This document shows, piece after piece, positions 24,167-32,585 of a stretch of 64,000 bases of DNA (its first letter is position 1; every line of letters begins with the position of its first letter). The position numbers were made by a program, and so were the translations under genes. Under the pieces are notes generated by a model. That model saw only the letters and a program-made list of their open reading frames with translations. It did not search any database and was not told the origin of the DNA. The DNA comes from CAYXXZ01 sp964469165 (GTDB lineage Bacteria; Pseudomonadota; Gammaproteobacteria; Pseudomonadales; Porticoccaceae): the NCBI GenBank assembly GCA_964469165.1, contig CAYXXZ010000004.1:6905-70904 (forward strand), in the 5' to 3' direction.

Positions 24167-25674
24167 GGTTGCAGCTCCCGCGGAAACAGGATGGACAGGT
24201 CCAGGTGCTGTTCCACGCTATCCGCCAGGCGCTCGATCTGCTGTTCGCGCAGCGCGCGATAGTCGAAGCTGGCTGCCTCGCGCAGGCCCGCCCAGGCCAG
24301 CAGGGCGCGCGCCGCCTCCGGGTGGTCGAAGAGGCCATGCACGTAGGTGCCGATCACCTGGCCGTCGTTGCTGCGCGCACCATCCGGGCCATGATCAAGC
24401 TGTGCCACCGGATCGGCGAGCGCCGGGCCTTCGGAGATGCCGCAGTGGATTTCGTAGCCCTCCACCCGCACCTCGCCATCCGCAAAACCGGCGCCCCTGA
24501 GATCGGCAAGGGTACCGCCGACCCGGCGCAACTGTTTTTCCGGGTACAGCCGGGTATCCATGTCGAGCAGGCCGAGGCCGGCGCTCTCACCCGGCTCGCC
24601 CTCGATACCGTCCGGGTCGGCGATGCGGTTGCCCAGCATCTGGAAGCCACCGCAGATGCCGAGCACCTTGCCGCCGTAGCGCAGGTGGCGCAGCAGGTCC
24701 TTGTCCCAGTTCCGCTCGCGCAGGGCGGCGAGGTCGCCGCGCACGTTCTTGCTGCCGGGCAGCACGATCAGGTCGGCGGGCGGCAGCGGTTCGCCGGCGC
24801 GCACGAAGCGCAGGTCCACCGCCGGATCGAGGCGCAGGGCGTCGAAGTCGGTGTGGTTGCTGGTGCGCGGCAGCACGGGCACCGCCACCCGGAGCTGTTC
24901 GCCCTCCCCCGCCACCTGGCTGACGTCGATGGCGTCCTCCGCCTCCAGGTGAAAGCCGTGCAGATAGGGCAGCACGCCCAGCACGGGTTTGCCGGTGCGC
25001 TGTTCCAGCCAGTCGAGGCCGGGCTGCAACAGCGAGATGTCGCCGCGAAAGCGGTTGATGACGAAACCCGCGACGCGCGCCTGCTCGGAAGGCGACAGCA
25101 GGTCCAGGGTGCCGACCAGGTGGGCGAAGACCCCGCCCCGATCGATGTCGGCGATCAGGATCACCGGGCAGTCCACCGCCTCGGCGAAGCCCATGTTGGC
25201 GATGTCGTTGTCGCGCAGGTTGATCTCCGCCGGGCTGCCCGCGCCTTCGACGACGACCGCGTCGTAGCGCTCGCGCAGGCGCTGGAAGGATTCCAGCACG
25301 GCGGCGCGGGCCACCGCCTTGTAGTCGTGATAGTCGCGGGCGTTCATGTTGGCGAGCGCCCGACCGCGGATGATCACCTGGGCACCGGTGTCGCTGGAGG
25401 GCTTGAGCAGCACTGGGTTCATGTCCCGCTCCGGCTCCAGGAAGCAGGCCTGGGCCTGCACCGCCTGGGCGCGGCCGATCTCGCCGCCGTCCGCGGTCAC
25501 CGCGCTGTTGAGCGCCATGTTCTGGGGCTTGAACGGCGCGACCCTGACACCGCGCCGCGCCAGCACACGGCACAGCCCCGCCACCAGCACGCTCTTGCCG
25601 GCGTCGGAGGTGGTGCCTTGCACCATCAAGGTAAAAGCGCCTTGCACCATCAGGGACAGACCGCGTTTGGTCAC
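24163..25674 (-). CDS. cobQ: Adenosylcobyric acid synthase
   Basis: A 503-residue glutamine-dependent amidotransferase (CobQ/CbiP) that amidates four side chains of adenosylcobyrinic a,c-diamide. The N-terminal synthetase has VQGTTSDAGKSVLVAGL, PFKPQNMALNSAVT, VVVEGAGSPAEINLR and VILIADIDRGGVFA. The GATase domain has LPGSKNVRGDL, the nucleophile Cys in LGICGGFQMLG and the His in YEIHCG and GTYVHGLFD. The start is uncertain: a GTG at 25674 is the longest, but the N-terminus repeats LMVQG twice because of a 24-base periodic duplication, and family members usually start just before the second copy (ATG at 25626). Confidence 0.92.
   Translation of the reverse strand: MTKRGLSLMVQGAFTLMVQGTTSDAGKSVLVAGLCRVLARRGVRVAPFKPQNMALNSAVTADGGEIGRAQAVQAQACFLEPERDMNPVLLKPSSDTGAQVIIRGRALANMNARDYHDYKAVARAAVLESFQRLRERYDAVVVEGAGSPAEINLRDNDIANMGFAEAVDCPVILIADIDRGGVFAHLVGTLDLLSPSEQARVAGFVINRFRGDISLLQPGLDWLEQRTGKPVLGVLPYLHGFHLEAEDAIDVSQVAGEGEQLRVAVPVLPRTSNHTDFDALRLDPAVDLRFVRAGEPLPPADLIVLPGSKNVRGDLAALRERNWDKDLLRHLRYGGKVLGICGGFQMLGNRIADPDGIEGEPGESAGLGLLDMDTRLYPEKQLRRVGGTLADLRGAGFADGEVRVEGYEIHCGISEGPALADPVAQLDHGPDGARSNDGQVIGTYVHGLFDHPEAARALLAWAGLREAASFDYRALREQQIERLADSVEQHLDLSILFPRELQP
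25615..25655. repeat. Short tandem duplication at the cobQ N-terminus
   Basis: The 17-base word GCCTTGCACCATCAAGG recurs 24 bases later with one mismatch (25615-25631 and 25639-25655). It encodes the doubled LMVQG motif at the CobQ N-terminus and creates two alternative start codons in the same frame. Confidence 0.8.
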
Positions 25675-25708
25675 GACTTCACAGCCTCCACTCCACCTGG
25701 GCCCATGG

Positions 25709-27565
25709 TTACATCCGCCAGGTCACGCCGAGTTGCCAGGTGCGCCCTTCCTGGTTGTAGCCGCGGCTGGGTTCGTAGTCGTCGTCGAACATATTGTCCA
25801 GACGGAAGTTGGTTTCCAGCGCCGGGGAGATCTGGTAGCCGAGGCGCACGCCCAGGGTGGTGTAGCGGTCGAGGCTGTAGCTGTTGGCGGCATCCGCGTA
25901 GCGCTTGCCCTGGTTCTTCACGGAGAAACCGAGGCGCAGGTCGCCGAAGGCGCGATCCGCGTTCAGCACCAGGTTGGTGCGGCTGCGGTTGACCAGCAGG
26001 CGGTCGCTGTTGGCGTCCCGTGGCTCCAGGTAGGTGAAGGCCGCGTCCACATCCCAGCCTGCGATGACTGCGCCCACGATCAGTTCACCACCCTTGATTT
26101 CCGCTTCGTTGACGTTGTAGGGGCGCCACACGAAGTCGTCGCCCGCGGCCCAGGCGATCAGGTTGTCCACGTCGTTTTCGAAATAGGTGATGGCCCAATG
26201 CCAGGTGTCGTAGTTGCCGCGCACGCCGAGTTCGATGTTTTCCGACTCCTCCGGCTCCAGATCCGGGTTGCCCGCGTCCCAGGGGCTGGCGGGCCAGTAC
26301 AGGTCGTTGAAGGTCGGCGCCTTGAAGCCCTCCGCCCAGGACGCCACCACCTTGTGATGCTCATCGATGCTGACACCGATGGAAACGTTGGCCGTGGTGT
26401 GGCTGCCGAATTCCTCGTTATCCTCTTCGCGCACGCCCAACACCAGATCGACGATCGACAGGCCGCCCTGATACTGGGCGAAAACCGCGCCGTTGTCGCG
26501 CGAGGACACGGTGTTGCCGGCGGCGTCCACGTAGTTGCTGTTCGCCTTCACCTTGTCTTCGTAATAGTCGTAGCCGAGGGTGAAGATATGATCGTCGAGC
26601 AGGGTGAAGTCGTTCTGCCAGAACAGCTGCTCGCGCTCGGTGCGGAAGGCGCCGGTATTGAGGCCGGTGGCGCCGTCGTAGTTGTCGCTGTCGTCGACGG
26701 CAAGCCCCAGGGACAGCTGGCTCAGCCAGAAATCGGTGACCGGCAGGGTGCCCTTGAGGTTGATGTTCTGCAGGCGCGAGTCGCTGTAGGGCTTTTCCGC
26801 GGGATTGAAGGCGTTGTCGTACTCGTTGCGGTTGTTGCTTTCGAGGAAGCGCAGCACCACATCGGCGTCGTTGGCGAAGCGGTAGCCGACGCTGGCGTTG
26901 AGGGAACGGTTGCGGTAGCCGTCGTCGTCGCGGCTGAGATCGGCCTTCAGGTTGTTGATGCCGTCCGTGTCCAGGTAGGAGCCATGCACGCCGTAGTACA
27001 GGCCGCCGTTGCTGCCGCTGGTGCCGAGCGCCACCTTGTGCAGGTTGTCATTACCGATGGCGCCAGTGACATAGGTGCCCGCGCTCTCGGAGCCGTCGCG
27101 GGTGAAAATCTGGATCACGCCGCCGATGGCGTCGCTGCCGTAAAGGCTGGAGCGAGCGCCGCGCACCACTTCGATGCGCTCGATCTGATCCGGGTTGATG
27201 TATTGAAAGCTGGTGCTGCCCAGGGTGGCACTGCTCACCCGCTGGCCGTCCACGAGAATCAGGGTGTGGCCGTTGCTGGTGCCGCGGGTGTAAAGGCCGG
27301 TGGATGCGCCCGGTCCGCCGTTGCGGCTGATGTTGAGGCTGGGCAATTGCCTGAACACGTCCCGCAGGTCGAGGGGCTGGCGCACGTCCAGCTGCTCGCG
27401 GGACACGGTGGTCACCGGGGCCAGGCTGTCCACCAGGGCCACGGGTGTGCGCGTGGCCGTGATTACCACCTTTTCCTGATAGGACAGATCGGCAGACGCC
27501 GGAAGCGCCGCGCCAAATGCGGCGACACCCGCCATGACACTGTGAGCAAGAAGATTTTTTTTCAC
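25709..27565 (-). CDS. btuB: TonB-dependent vitamin B12 receptor BtuB
   Basis: A 618-residue outer-membrane receptor with a signal peptide (MKKNLLAHSVMAGVAAFGAALPASA). A TonB-box-like KVVITATRTP is followed by a plug domain (PLDLRDVFRQLPSLNISRNG, GLYTRGTSNGHTLILVDGQRVSS, IERIEVVRGARSSLYGSDAIGGVIQIFT) and a 22-strand-type barrel ending in the C-terminal aromatic pattern WQLGVTWRM. It fits BtuB in length and sequence. The gene follows cobalamin riboswitch 1 and leads the long cob operon, with 34 bases to cobQ. RBS: GAGGAATT upstream of the ATG. Confidence 0.93.
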   Translation of the reverse strand: MKKNLLAHSVMAGVAAFGAALPASADLSYQEKVVITATRTPVALVDSLAPVTTVSREQLDVRQPLDLRDVFRQLPSLNISRNGGPGASTGLYTRGTSNGHTLILVDGQRVSSATLGSTSFQYINPDQIERIEVVRGARSSLYGSDAIGGVIQIFTRDGSESAGTYVTGAIGNDNLHKVALGTSGSNGGLYYGVHGSYLDTDGINNLKADLSRDDDGYRNRSLNASVGYRFANDADVVLRFLESNNRNEYDNAFNPAEKPYSDSRLQNINLKGTLPVTDFWLSQLSLGLAVDDSDNYDGATGLNTGAFRTEREQLFWQNDFTLLDDHIFTLGYDYYEDKVKANSNYVDAAGNTVSSRDNGAVFAQYQGGLSIVDLVLGVREEDNEEFGSHTTANVSIGVSIDEHHKVVASWAEGFKAPTFNDLYWPASPWDAGNPDLEPEESENIELGVRGNYDTWHWAITYFENDVDNLIAWAAGDDFVWRPYNVNEAEIKGGELIVGAVIAGWDVDAAFTYLEPRDANSDRLLVNRSRTNLVLNADRAFGDLRLGFSVKNQGKRYADAANSYSLDRYTTLGVRLGYQISPALETNFRLDNMFDDDYEPSRGYNQEGRTWQLGVTWRM

Positions 27566-27656
27566 GATAATTCCTCAATCGAGCCGTTGAAAACAAGGAT
27601 TGAGGGAGGGGATAAAAGTGGCGGACGCCGATATGGAAAAGGCAGATAACCACTGA

Positions 27657-27900
27657 CAAAGCCCTCCGCTTCATCATTGCAGCTACTGCACACCGTGACG
27701 GCGCGAAGAGCGCCATCACCAGGCCGGTTTCGGGCTTGTGATCCCTGGGGGTCACTCACCGTTGCGGGGGCAGCGGAGGTTTTGTCAGGACGGCCTCTCG
27801 ATCCGTTGTCCTGACGCACCACACTTCCCGTTTAACCTGTTCCAGACTCTCCCGGCAAAGGAGGATCGAACAGGCACCTGATGCAGGGGGCGGATTGTAT
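27657..27900 (-). promoter_or_regulatory. Cobalamin riboswitch 1 (btuB-cob operon)
   Basis: Read on the minus strand this leader has the B12-riboswitch landmarks in order: CATCAGGTGCC, GGTTAAACGGGAA...GGTG, GCTGCCCCCGCAACGGTGA (B12 box region) and AAGCCCGAAACCGGCC. The L5 segment contains CCTCCGC (27773-27779). It is exactly complementary to GCGGAGG in a short terminal hairpin, L13 (27663-27669), consistent with the known kissing-loop switch. The hairpin ends about 95 bases before the btuB start. High adenosylcobalamin should repress the operon. Confidence 0.95.
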
Positions 27901-27956
27901 AGCCCAGCTTCGACAAAGGTCAACGCGGTGTGTCGCCAGCGGCGTGAGATGTCTTA

Positions 27957-28001
27957 ATGGGAGATGGGAGATGGGAGATGGGAGATGGGAGATGGGAGAT
28001 G
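27957..28001. repeat. Heptanucleotide tandem repeat (ATGGGAG, six units)
   Basis: Six perfect head-to-tail copies of ATGGGAG plus a partial unit. They lie between riboswitch 1 and the element at 28040, outside any gene. Such arrays can vary in copy number. Too regular and too short-period to be a CRISPR array. Confidence 0.95.
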
Positions 28002-28039
28002 AAATTATCGCTCTTTTGCCTTTAGCGCGGTGAGGGCGC

Positions 28040-28138
28040 GGCCTGGGAAAGCCTTTCGAGACCGTTCAGCGCCAAGGATGGCGCTGGCGAGCCCCCACGG
28101 ATGGGTTCACGGCGTGTCTCGAAAGGCTTTCCCAGGCC
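28040..28138. repeat. Perfect 23-bp inverted-repeat element
   Basis: Arms 28040-28062 and 28116-28138 are perfect inverses (core GCCTGGGAAAGCCTTTCGAG). The interior carries CAGCGCCAAGGATGGCGCTG and GGATGGGTTCACGGCGT, which parallel words in the element at 18631-18772. It lies just past the end of the PepSY gene and could act as a hairpin at the end of unit B; no clear T-run was seen. Confidence 0.85.
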
Positions 28139-28176
28139 ACGGCCGGCGTTCGAAGCGCAAGAACGGCATCGTGCGA

Positions 28177-29670
28177 TCACCTACTCCGCCGCCTCTTGTC
28201 GTGTCGCAAGCGGCGGATACCGATGTGGACGCTGGTGACGGAAAAAACCAGTCCCAGCACGCTCAAGGCAATCACGATCACATCCCACAGCGGGCGGCGT
28301 TGAATCAGGAAGGTGAAATCCAGGCTGTGCATGCCGTTGTACAACCAGCGCTGCACACGCCCTCTGGTAGTCAGGCCATTGAGCAACTCGCCGGTGGCCG
28401 GGTCGATATGGAACCAGGTGTGCTCATCATCATCGAACTTGACCCGCAACACCGGCAGCGGCCGCCAGCGCTGGTGGTGGGAATAGTAGTAGGCGTCGTA
28501 GCGTTCGATGAGGGTCGCCGAAGTTGCCTCCGCGCCGGCCATGACAGTTTCCAGCCGGGCGCGGGCGCGCTGTACAAACGCGTCCGGCTCGCGGCCATCG
28601 GCCAGCACCACGCGGCGCTGGTACGGCGCCGCCACCAACACCAGATGGGGCTCGCCCGCCAGCCATTGCCAGACGATCTCGCGAGTGTCCGGATACTGCG
28701 CCAGCGCGGCGCGCAAGTCCGCCGGGGCACTGTCAGGCAACGCACTCTGCGCCTGAGAGGCGCCGCGATAATCCTTTTGCACCTGGGAAAAAGGCCGCTG
28801 GGAAGTGAAGACTCCCCAGGGGTTCATGGACATCAACCCACTGAACATGAAGGTGGCGAGAAACAACAGGCACCCCAGCCCCAACAGGTGATGCAACTTC
28901 ATCATGCCCCGATAGGGCGTGACGTCGCTGCCCCGATAGGGATTGCGGATGCGCAGGCGCAGCACACCAATGACGGCGCCGGTCACCAGTGCCGCCAGGC
29001 CGAGCAGGGACAGGACGACCACCACCTGATGCCACAGCTCACCGTGGCGGCGCAGCACCAGGGAGTAGATCCAGTGCAGATTGGCGCCCAGCCAGTTCCA
29101 CACCCGCTCCCGGGTATCGGTGTCGCGCACCACCTCGCCGGTGAGCGACGAGATATACAGGCGCGTGCCGGCGGCATCGGCGAGCGCCACATGATGCAAG
29201 GGGCGGTGATCGTTGAGGTTGCGCGACAAAGACCACTGGTCCATGTCCACACTGCCCAGATAGCGCGGCTCCTCATCACCCACGTCGCGGAGCACCTGCT
29301 GGTAGGTGCGGGCCGCGAGCAGTGCATCCGCCGCATCGAAACCGGCGAATACTTCACCATCATCCGCGAACAGCCCGTAAAGGGTGCCGCCCTCGTCGTG
29401 CAGCAGGTAAGCGGGACGGCCCAGCACCGAGGTCAGGCGCAGGGAACGGATGCTCGTTCCCTCAGGCGCCAGAGCCAAAACCCGTTCTACGGGCACCCGC
29501 ACCCGCTCGGGCGCAAGAGCCGGCAGGGCCGCCAGGCGCTCCTCCTCGGTCAGCTGCGGAAAGTGCACATACATCATCACCACGCCGGTGAAAAACCACA
29601 TGGCGAACAGCAGGCACAGGCCGATGCCCAGCCAGCGGTGACTGAGGTAGAGCCAGCGTTTGAGTTTCAC
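28177..29670 (-). CDS. PepSY-domain inner-membrane protein (reductase-like)
   Basis: A 497-residue membrane protein of the PepSY-associated TM helix family. It opens LKRWLYLSHRWLGIGLCLLFAMWFFTGVVMMYVHFP, has a second paired-helix region (LHHLLGLGCLLFLATFMFSGLMSMNP), two PepSY-like periplasmic parts and a last helix before a basic tail. Conserved His residues at helix ends (YLSHRWLG, NLHWIYS, KLHHLLGL, GMHSLDFTF) suggest haem ligation, as in ferric-siderophore reductases of this family. The GTG at 29670 is preferred over a TTG at 29715. It lies 60 bases after the siderophore-type receptor under riboswitch 2, so it is probably part of corrinoid-regulated uptake. Confidence 0.8.
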   Translation of the reverse strand: MKLKRWLYLSHRWLGIGLCLLFAMWFFTGVVMMYVHFPQLTEEERLAALPALAPERVRVPVERVLALAPEGTSIRSLRLTSVLGRPAYLLHDEGGTLYGLFADDGEVFAGFDAADALLAARTYQQVLRDVGDEEPRYLGSVDMDQWSLSRNLNDHRPLHHVALADAAGTRLYISSLTGEVVRDTDTRERVWNWLGANLHWIYSLVLRRHGELWHQVVVVLSLLGLAALVTGAVIGVLRLRIRNPYRGSDVTPYRGMMKLHHLLGLGCLLFLATFMFSGLMSMNPWGVFTSQRPFSQVQKDYRGASQAQSALPDSAPADLRAALAQYPDTREIVWQWLAGEPHLVLVAAPYQRRVVLADGREPDAFVQRARARLETVMAGAEATSATLIERYDAYYYSHHQRWRPLPVLRVKFDDDEHTWFHIDPATGELLNGLTTRGRVQRWLYNGMHSLDFTFLIQRRPLWDVIVIALSVLGLVFSVTSVHIGIRRLRHDKRRRSR

Positions 29671-29730
29671 ACGGGAAGCCTTGGTGACCTCAGGTTTTTT
29701 ACGTGAAACGTGCAACTTGAAACGTGCAAC

Positions 29731-31851
29731 TCAGAACCCGTAATTCAAACCAACCTCGACACTGCGCCCGTCACCCAGAATCCACTGGTTGCCGTAGGGC
29801 GCCAGCACGTAGTTGCGGGTGTCGGAGAGGTTCTTGCCGCGCAGGCTCAGGCGCAGCGCGTCATTGACCTGCCATTGCACGGTGGCGTCCACCACGGTGT
29901 AGGCGGGCAGCTCGGCGGTATTGGCGTCGTTCAGGTAGCGCTCTCCCACGTAGCGGGCGCCGCCGGCGATGGACCAGGCGCTCGCCACCTGCCAGGTGAG
30001 CCACAGGTTGGCGGTTTCCTCGGGAACGTTGCGCGGTGTCTTGCCGCTGTAATCGTTGCTGCCGCTGATGAACTCCTCATACTCGGGCCGCGCCAGCGCC
30101 AGGTTGAAATCGACGCTGAACACATCCAGCGGCATCCAGAACAGCTCGAACTCCACACCCCGTGACGACTGCTCGCCGATCTGGCGCTGCACACCGCCGG
30201 GGTCGCTGCTGATCAGGTTCTTCTTGACGATGTCGTACAGGGAAAGGGTGTATTGCAGGCGGCCGTCCAGGAACTGCTGCTTGATGCCCAGCTCGAACTG
30301 CTCGCCTTCCGCCAGATCCAGATCGGGGTTGGACGAGGAGATCAGCCCCTGAATCGAGTCCGCTGCAGTGGCGTATTGCGCGTAAAGGCTGGTGTTGTCA
30401 TTGGGCTTGAAAACGCCGCCGAGCCGCCAACTGGTGTCGGACATGTCGTTGGACAGCTTGCCGGCGGGCCGGCCGTTGCTGCGCGCCTGGTTCTCGCGCT
30501 CGTAGTCGATATCGTCGTGGCGCACGCCCGCCACCAGGTGCCAGTGCTCGTTGATCTTCAGCACATTGTCGATGAACAGCGCGTACTGCAGGGTGTCGGT
30601 GTCGAAGTCCCGGGTGGTTTCGCTGACATTGGTATCCGCCCAGGTGCCGGGCACGGGATCGAGCAGGTCGACACTGGTGCCGCCGGCATAGGGCGAGTTG
30701 TTGATATGGCTGAAGGTGATGCGGTTGACCTCGACGCCAACACTCATCAGGTTGTTCATGCCCGCCACGTCGAAATCGAACAACAGGTCGCTGCGGTGGC
30801 CGAGCTGTTCCTGTTCGTGGAAGATTTCCAGGTAGAAGGAGCGGTCCACCTGGCCGCTGGCGGCGTTGTAATCGTAGGTTTCGATGTTGCGCCAGTGACG
30901 CTCGCTGGTCAGGTAATAGGTGTCGCTGCGCAGTTGCACCTGGTCGTTGATGCGCCATTCAACGTGCAACCGCGGCCACAGGTCGTCGTAGGTGACCGCC
31001 GCATCCTCCGAGTTGTAGTTGTTGCGGCGGATGGCGCCGGGAATGGCGCCGTTCACCAGGGGTGTTCCCCAATACGTGGCGGAATCCGTGCTGGCAAAAT
31101 CCAGGCTCAGCTGCACTGACAGATCGTCGCTCGGCCGGAACAGGAATGCGCCCGCAAAGGCGGTGCGCTTTTCGTCGCCGCGGTCCACATAGCCGTCGCT
31201 GCGGTGGCTGACGGCATCCATGCGATAGGCCCAGGTGTCGCTGAGGGCGCCGCCCGAACCGATGGCGACGCGGCGCATGTCGAAGCTACCGACGGTGACG
31301 TCCAGTTCATTGGCAATATCCGTGAAGCCGGGCTTCTTCGGCACATAGTTCACGGTGGCGCCGATGGCGCCCACGCCGTTGATCACCGCGCCGGGGCCGC
31401 GCAGCACTTCCACCCGCTCCACGGTCCAGGTGTCGGCAGGGAAGTTCACCGAGCCGGAACCCACGTACATGCGGGTGCCGTCATAGGTGGTGACCACTGA
31501 GCCATGGCCGTTGAAGCCGCGCACCGAGGTGGAAGTGCCACCGTTGCCTGGGCTGGCGCTGGAGGCGAAGCCAGTGGCGCGGGTGACGGCGGAAAGGCCC
31601 GAGAAATCGCCCTTGATGGCGATGGCTTCCTTATTCAGGACGGTCAGGCTGGCGGGAATGTCCCTGGCGGCAAGGCCGAGCCGGCTGGCGGCGCTGTTCA
31701 CCTCGTCAAGGGAAAGGCCCTGGTCTTCGAGGGCATTGGCGCGTACTTCCACGACTTCCATCTTTCTTTCGTCGGACAGGGCGGTGCCACACAGCAGACA
31801 GGAGGCGATGGCCGCGGCGAGATGGCGCCGCGCGAACAGGGTTGTGAACAT
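29731..31851 (-). CDS. TonB-dependent receptor, siderophore-type, B12-riboswitch controlled
   Basis: A 706-residue outer-membrane receptor. After a signal peptide (ending near CGTALS) comes a plug resembling the ferric-siderophore class: RLGLAARDIPASLTVLNKEAI, SVRGFNGHGSVVTTYDGTRMYVG, VERVEVLRGPGAVINGVGAIGATVNYVPKKP. The barrel has FGLLD-like long loops and ends RSVEVGLNYGF. This is unlike the shorter BtuB receptors on either side, yet it sits behind a cobalamin riboswitch and before a PepSY protein. Ligand unknown: a corrinoid, cobalt complex or siderophore are all possible. The ATG at 31851 precedes the signal peptide; a TTG 75 bases upstream is rejected. Confidence 0.88.
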   Translation of the reverse strand: MFTTLFARRHLAAAIASCLLCGTALSDERKMEVVEVRANALEDQGLSLDEVNSAASRLGLAARDIPASLTVLNKEAIAIKGDFSGLSAVTRATGFASSASPGNGGTSTSVRGFNGHGSVVTTYDGTRMYVGSGSVNFPADTWTVERVEVLRGPGAVINGVGAIGATVNYVPKKPGFTDIANELDVTVGSFDMRRVAIGSGGALSDTWAYRMDAVSHRSDGYVDRGDEKRTAFAGAFLFRPSDDLSVQLSLDFASTDSATYWGTPLVNGAIPGAIRRNNYNSEDAAVTYDDLWPRLHVEWRINDQVQLRSDTYYLTSERHWRNIETYDYNAASGQVDRSFYLEIFHEQEQLGHRSDLLFDFDVAGMNNLMSVGVEVNRITFSHINNSPYAGGTSVDLLDPVPGTWADTNVSETTRDFDTDTLQYALFIDNVLKINEHWHLVAGVRHDDIDYERENQARSNGRPAGKLSNDMSDTSWRLGGVFKPNDNTSLYAQYATAADSIQGLISSSNPDLDLAEGEQFELGIKQQFLDGRLQYTLSLYDIVKKNLISSDPGGVQRQIGEQSSRGVEFELFWMPLDVFSVDFNLALARPEYEEFISGSNDYSGKTPRNVPEETANLWLTWQVASAWSIAGGARYVGERYLNDANTAELPAYTVVDATVQWQVNDALRLSLRGKNLSDTRNYVLAPYGNQWILGDGRSVEVGLNYGF

Positions 31852-31946
31852 GTCGTTGTCCTCAAACGTCGTTTTGGTCAATACGGTCGAGGAAGCCGGA
31901 TGCAGGCCGTTCGCGCTCAGCGACAAATGAGGGCAATCAGCGTGCA

Positions 31947-31963
31947 GAAGCCCTCCGCTTCGT
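31947..31963 (-). promoter_or_regulatory. Extra L13-like hairpin downstream of riboswitch 2
   Basis: On the minus strand this is GAAGCGGAGGGCTTC, identical to the terminal hairpin of riboswitch 2 about 98 bases upstream in the transcript. The loop GCGGAGG (31952-31958) is again complementary to L5. Its distance to the start codon (about 95 bases) equals that of the single L13 in riboswitches 1 and 3. Confidence 0.7.
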
Positions 31964-32044
31964 CACCGCAGATAAACGCACGCACGTATGGGGGGAGGAA
32001 AAAGGTGTGGGGTCGCAGGATCAGCGAAACAAACCAGCCACCGT

Positions 32045-32290
32045 GAAGCCCTCCGCTTCATCGTCAGTGCAACTGCACACCGTGATGACGGAGATTCCAT
32101 CATCACCAGGCCGGTTTCGGGCTTGTGAACTCCTGGCAGGATTCACTTACCGTTGCGGGGGCAGCGGAGGTTTTGTCGGGGCGGCCACTCGAATAGTTGC
32201 CCTGACGCACCACACTTCCCGTTTACCCTGCTCCAGCCCATCCCGGCGAAGGATGGACGAGCAGGCACCTGATGCAGGGGGCGGATTGTA
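32045..32290 (-). promoter_or_regulatory. Cobalamin riboswitch 2 (siderophore-type receptor and PepSY)
   Basis: The minus strand carries CATCAGGTGCC, GGGTAAACGGGAA, GCTGCCCCCGCAACGGTAA and AAGCCCGAAACCGGCC in order. L5 CCTCCGC (32164-32170) complements L13 GCGGAGG (32050-32056). The receptor start lies about 194 bases from L13, twice the distance seen in the other two units, because of an additional stretch that repeats the L13 hairpin. Confidence 0.95.
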
Positions 32291-32585
32291 TAGAGGGGTG
32301 TTGGGCAGGTCAACGAGAGGCGGCCCGATGGCACCATGATGGGCCATGCTGTATTACAGGCGTCACTAAAAATCTGACCCTTCACACCCAAGTGCAGCAA
32401 GAGGTTGCGGCAATCATCAACGGTTGGTTGAGCCAAGTGTTGTTCCGACTCAACATGACCAGGTTAATCATGCTTACAGGTGACCAGTGCTTTCACATGG
32501 CGAATTGCCATCAAGGCCGTATTTGTCTAGACTGTCAATCAAGTGGATTGGGGGTGCCCGGTCGGCGTCATAGCCTCGGTGAGCG
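32291..32585. other. Intergenic region between riboswitch 2 and the DUF3800 gene
   Basis: About 295 bases with no convincing coding frame. It should hold the promoter of unit B on the minus strand. GC falls toward the DUF3800 gene. The words CACTAAAAATCTGACCC and CATCAACGGTTGGTTGAGCC hint at a fragment of a mobile element, but no terminal repeats or transposase remain, so this is not claimed. Confidence 0.4.

Noticed and set aside
24169..27649. Two long plus-strand frames opposite cobQ and btuB.
   Set aside because: Both translate to Val/Ala/Gln-rich sequence without motifs and lie fully antisense to well-supported genes.
27957..28001. Possible CRISPR array.
   Set aside because: The unit is only 7 bases with no spacers, and no cas genes are present; it is a simple tandem repeat.
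31852..31926. Longer N-terminus for the siderophore-type receptor from a TTG start.
   Set aside because: The extension precedes a proper signal peptide and would spoil export; the ATG at 31851 is better.
32330..32470. Possible insertion-sequence remnant upstream of the DUF3800 gene.
   Set aside because: Only short suggestive words are present. There is no transposase fragment, no paired terminal repeat and no target duplication that can be seen.
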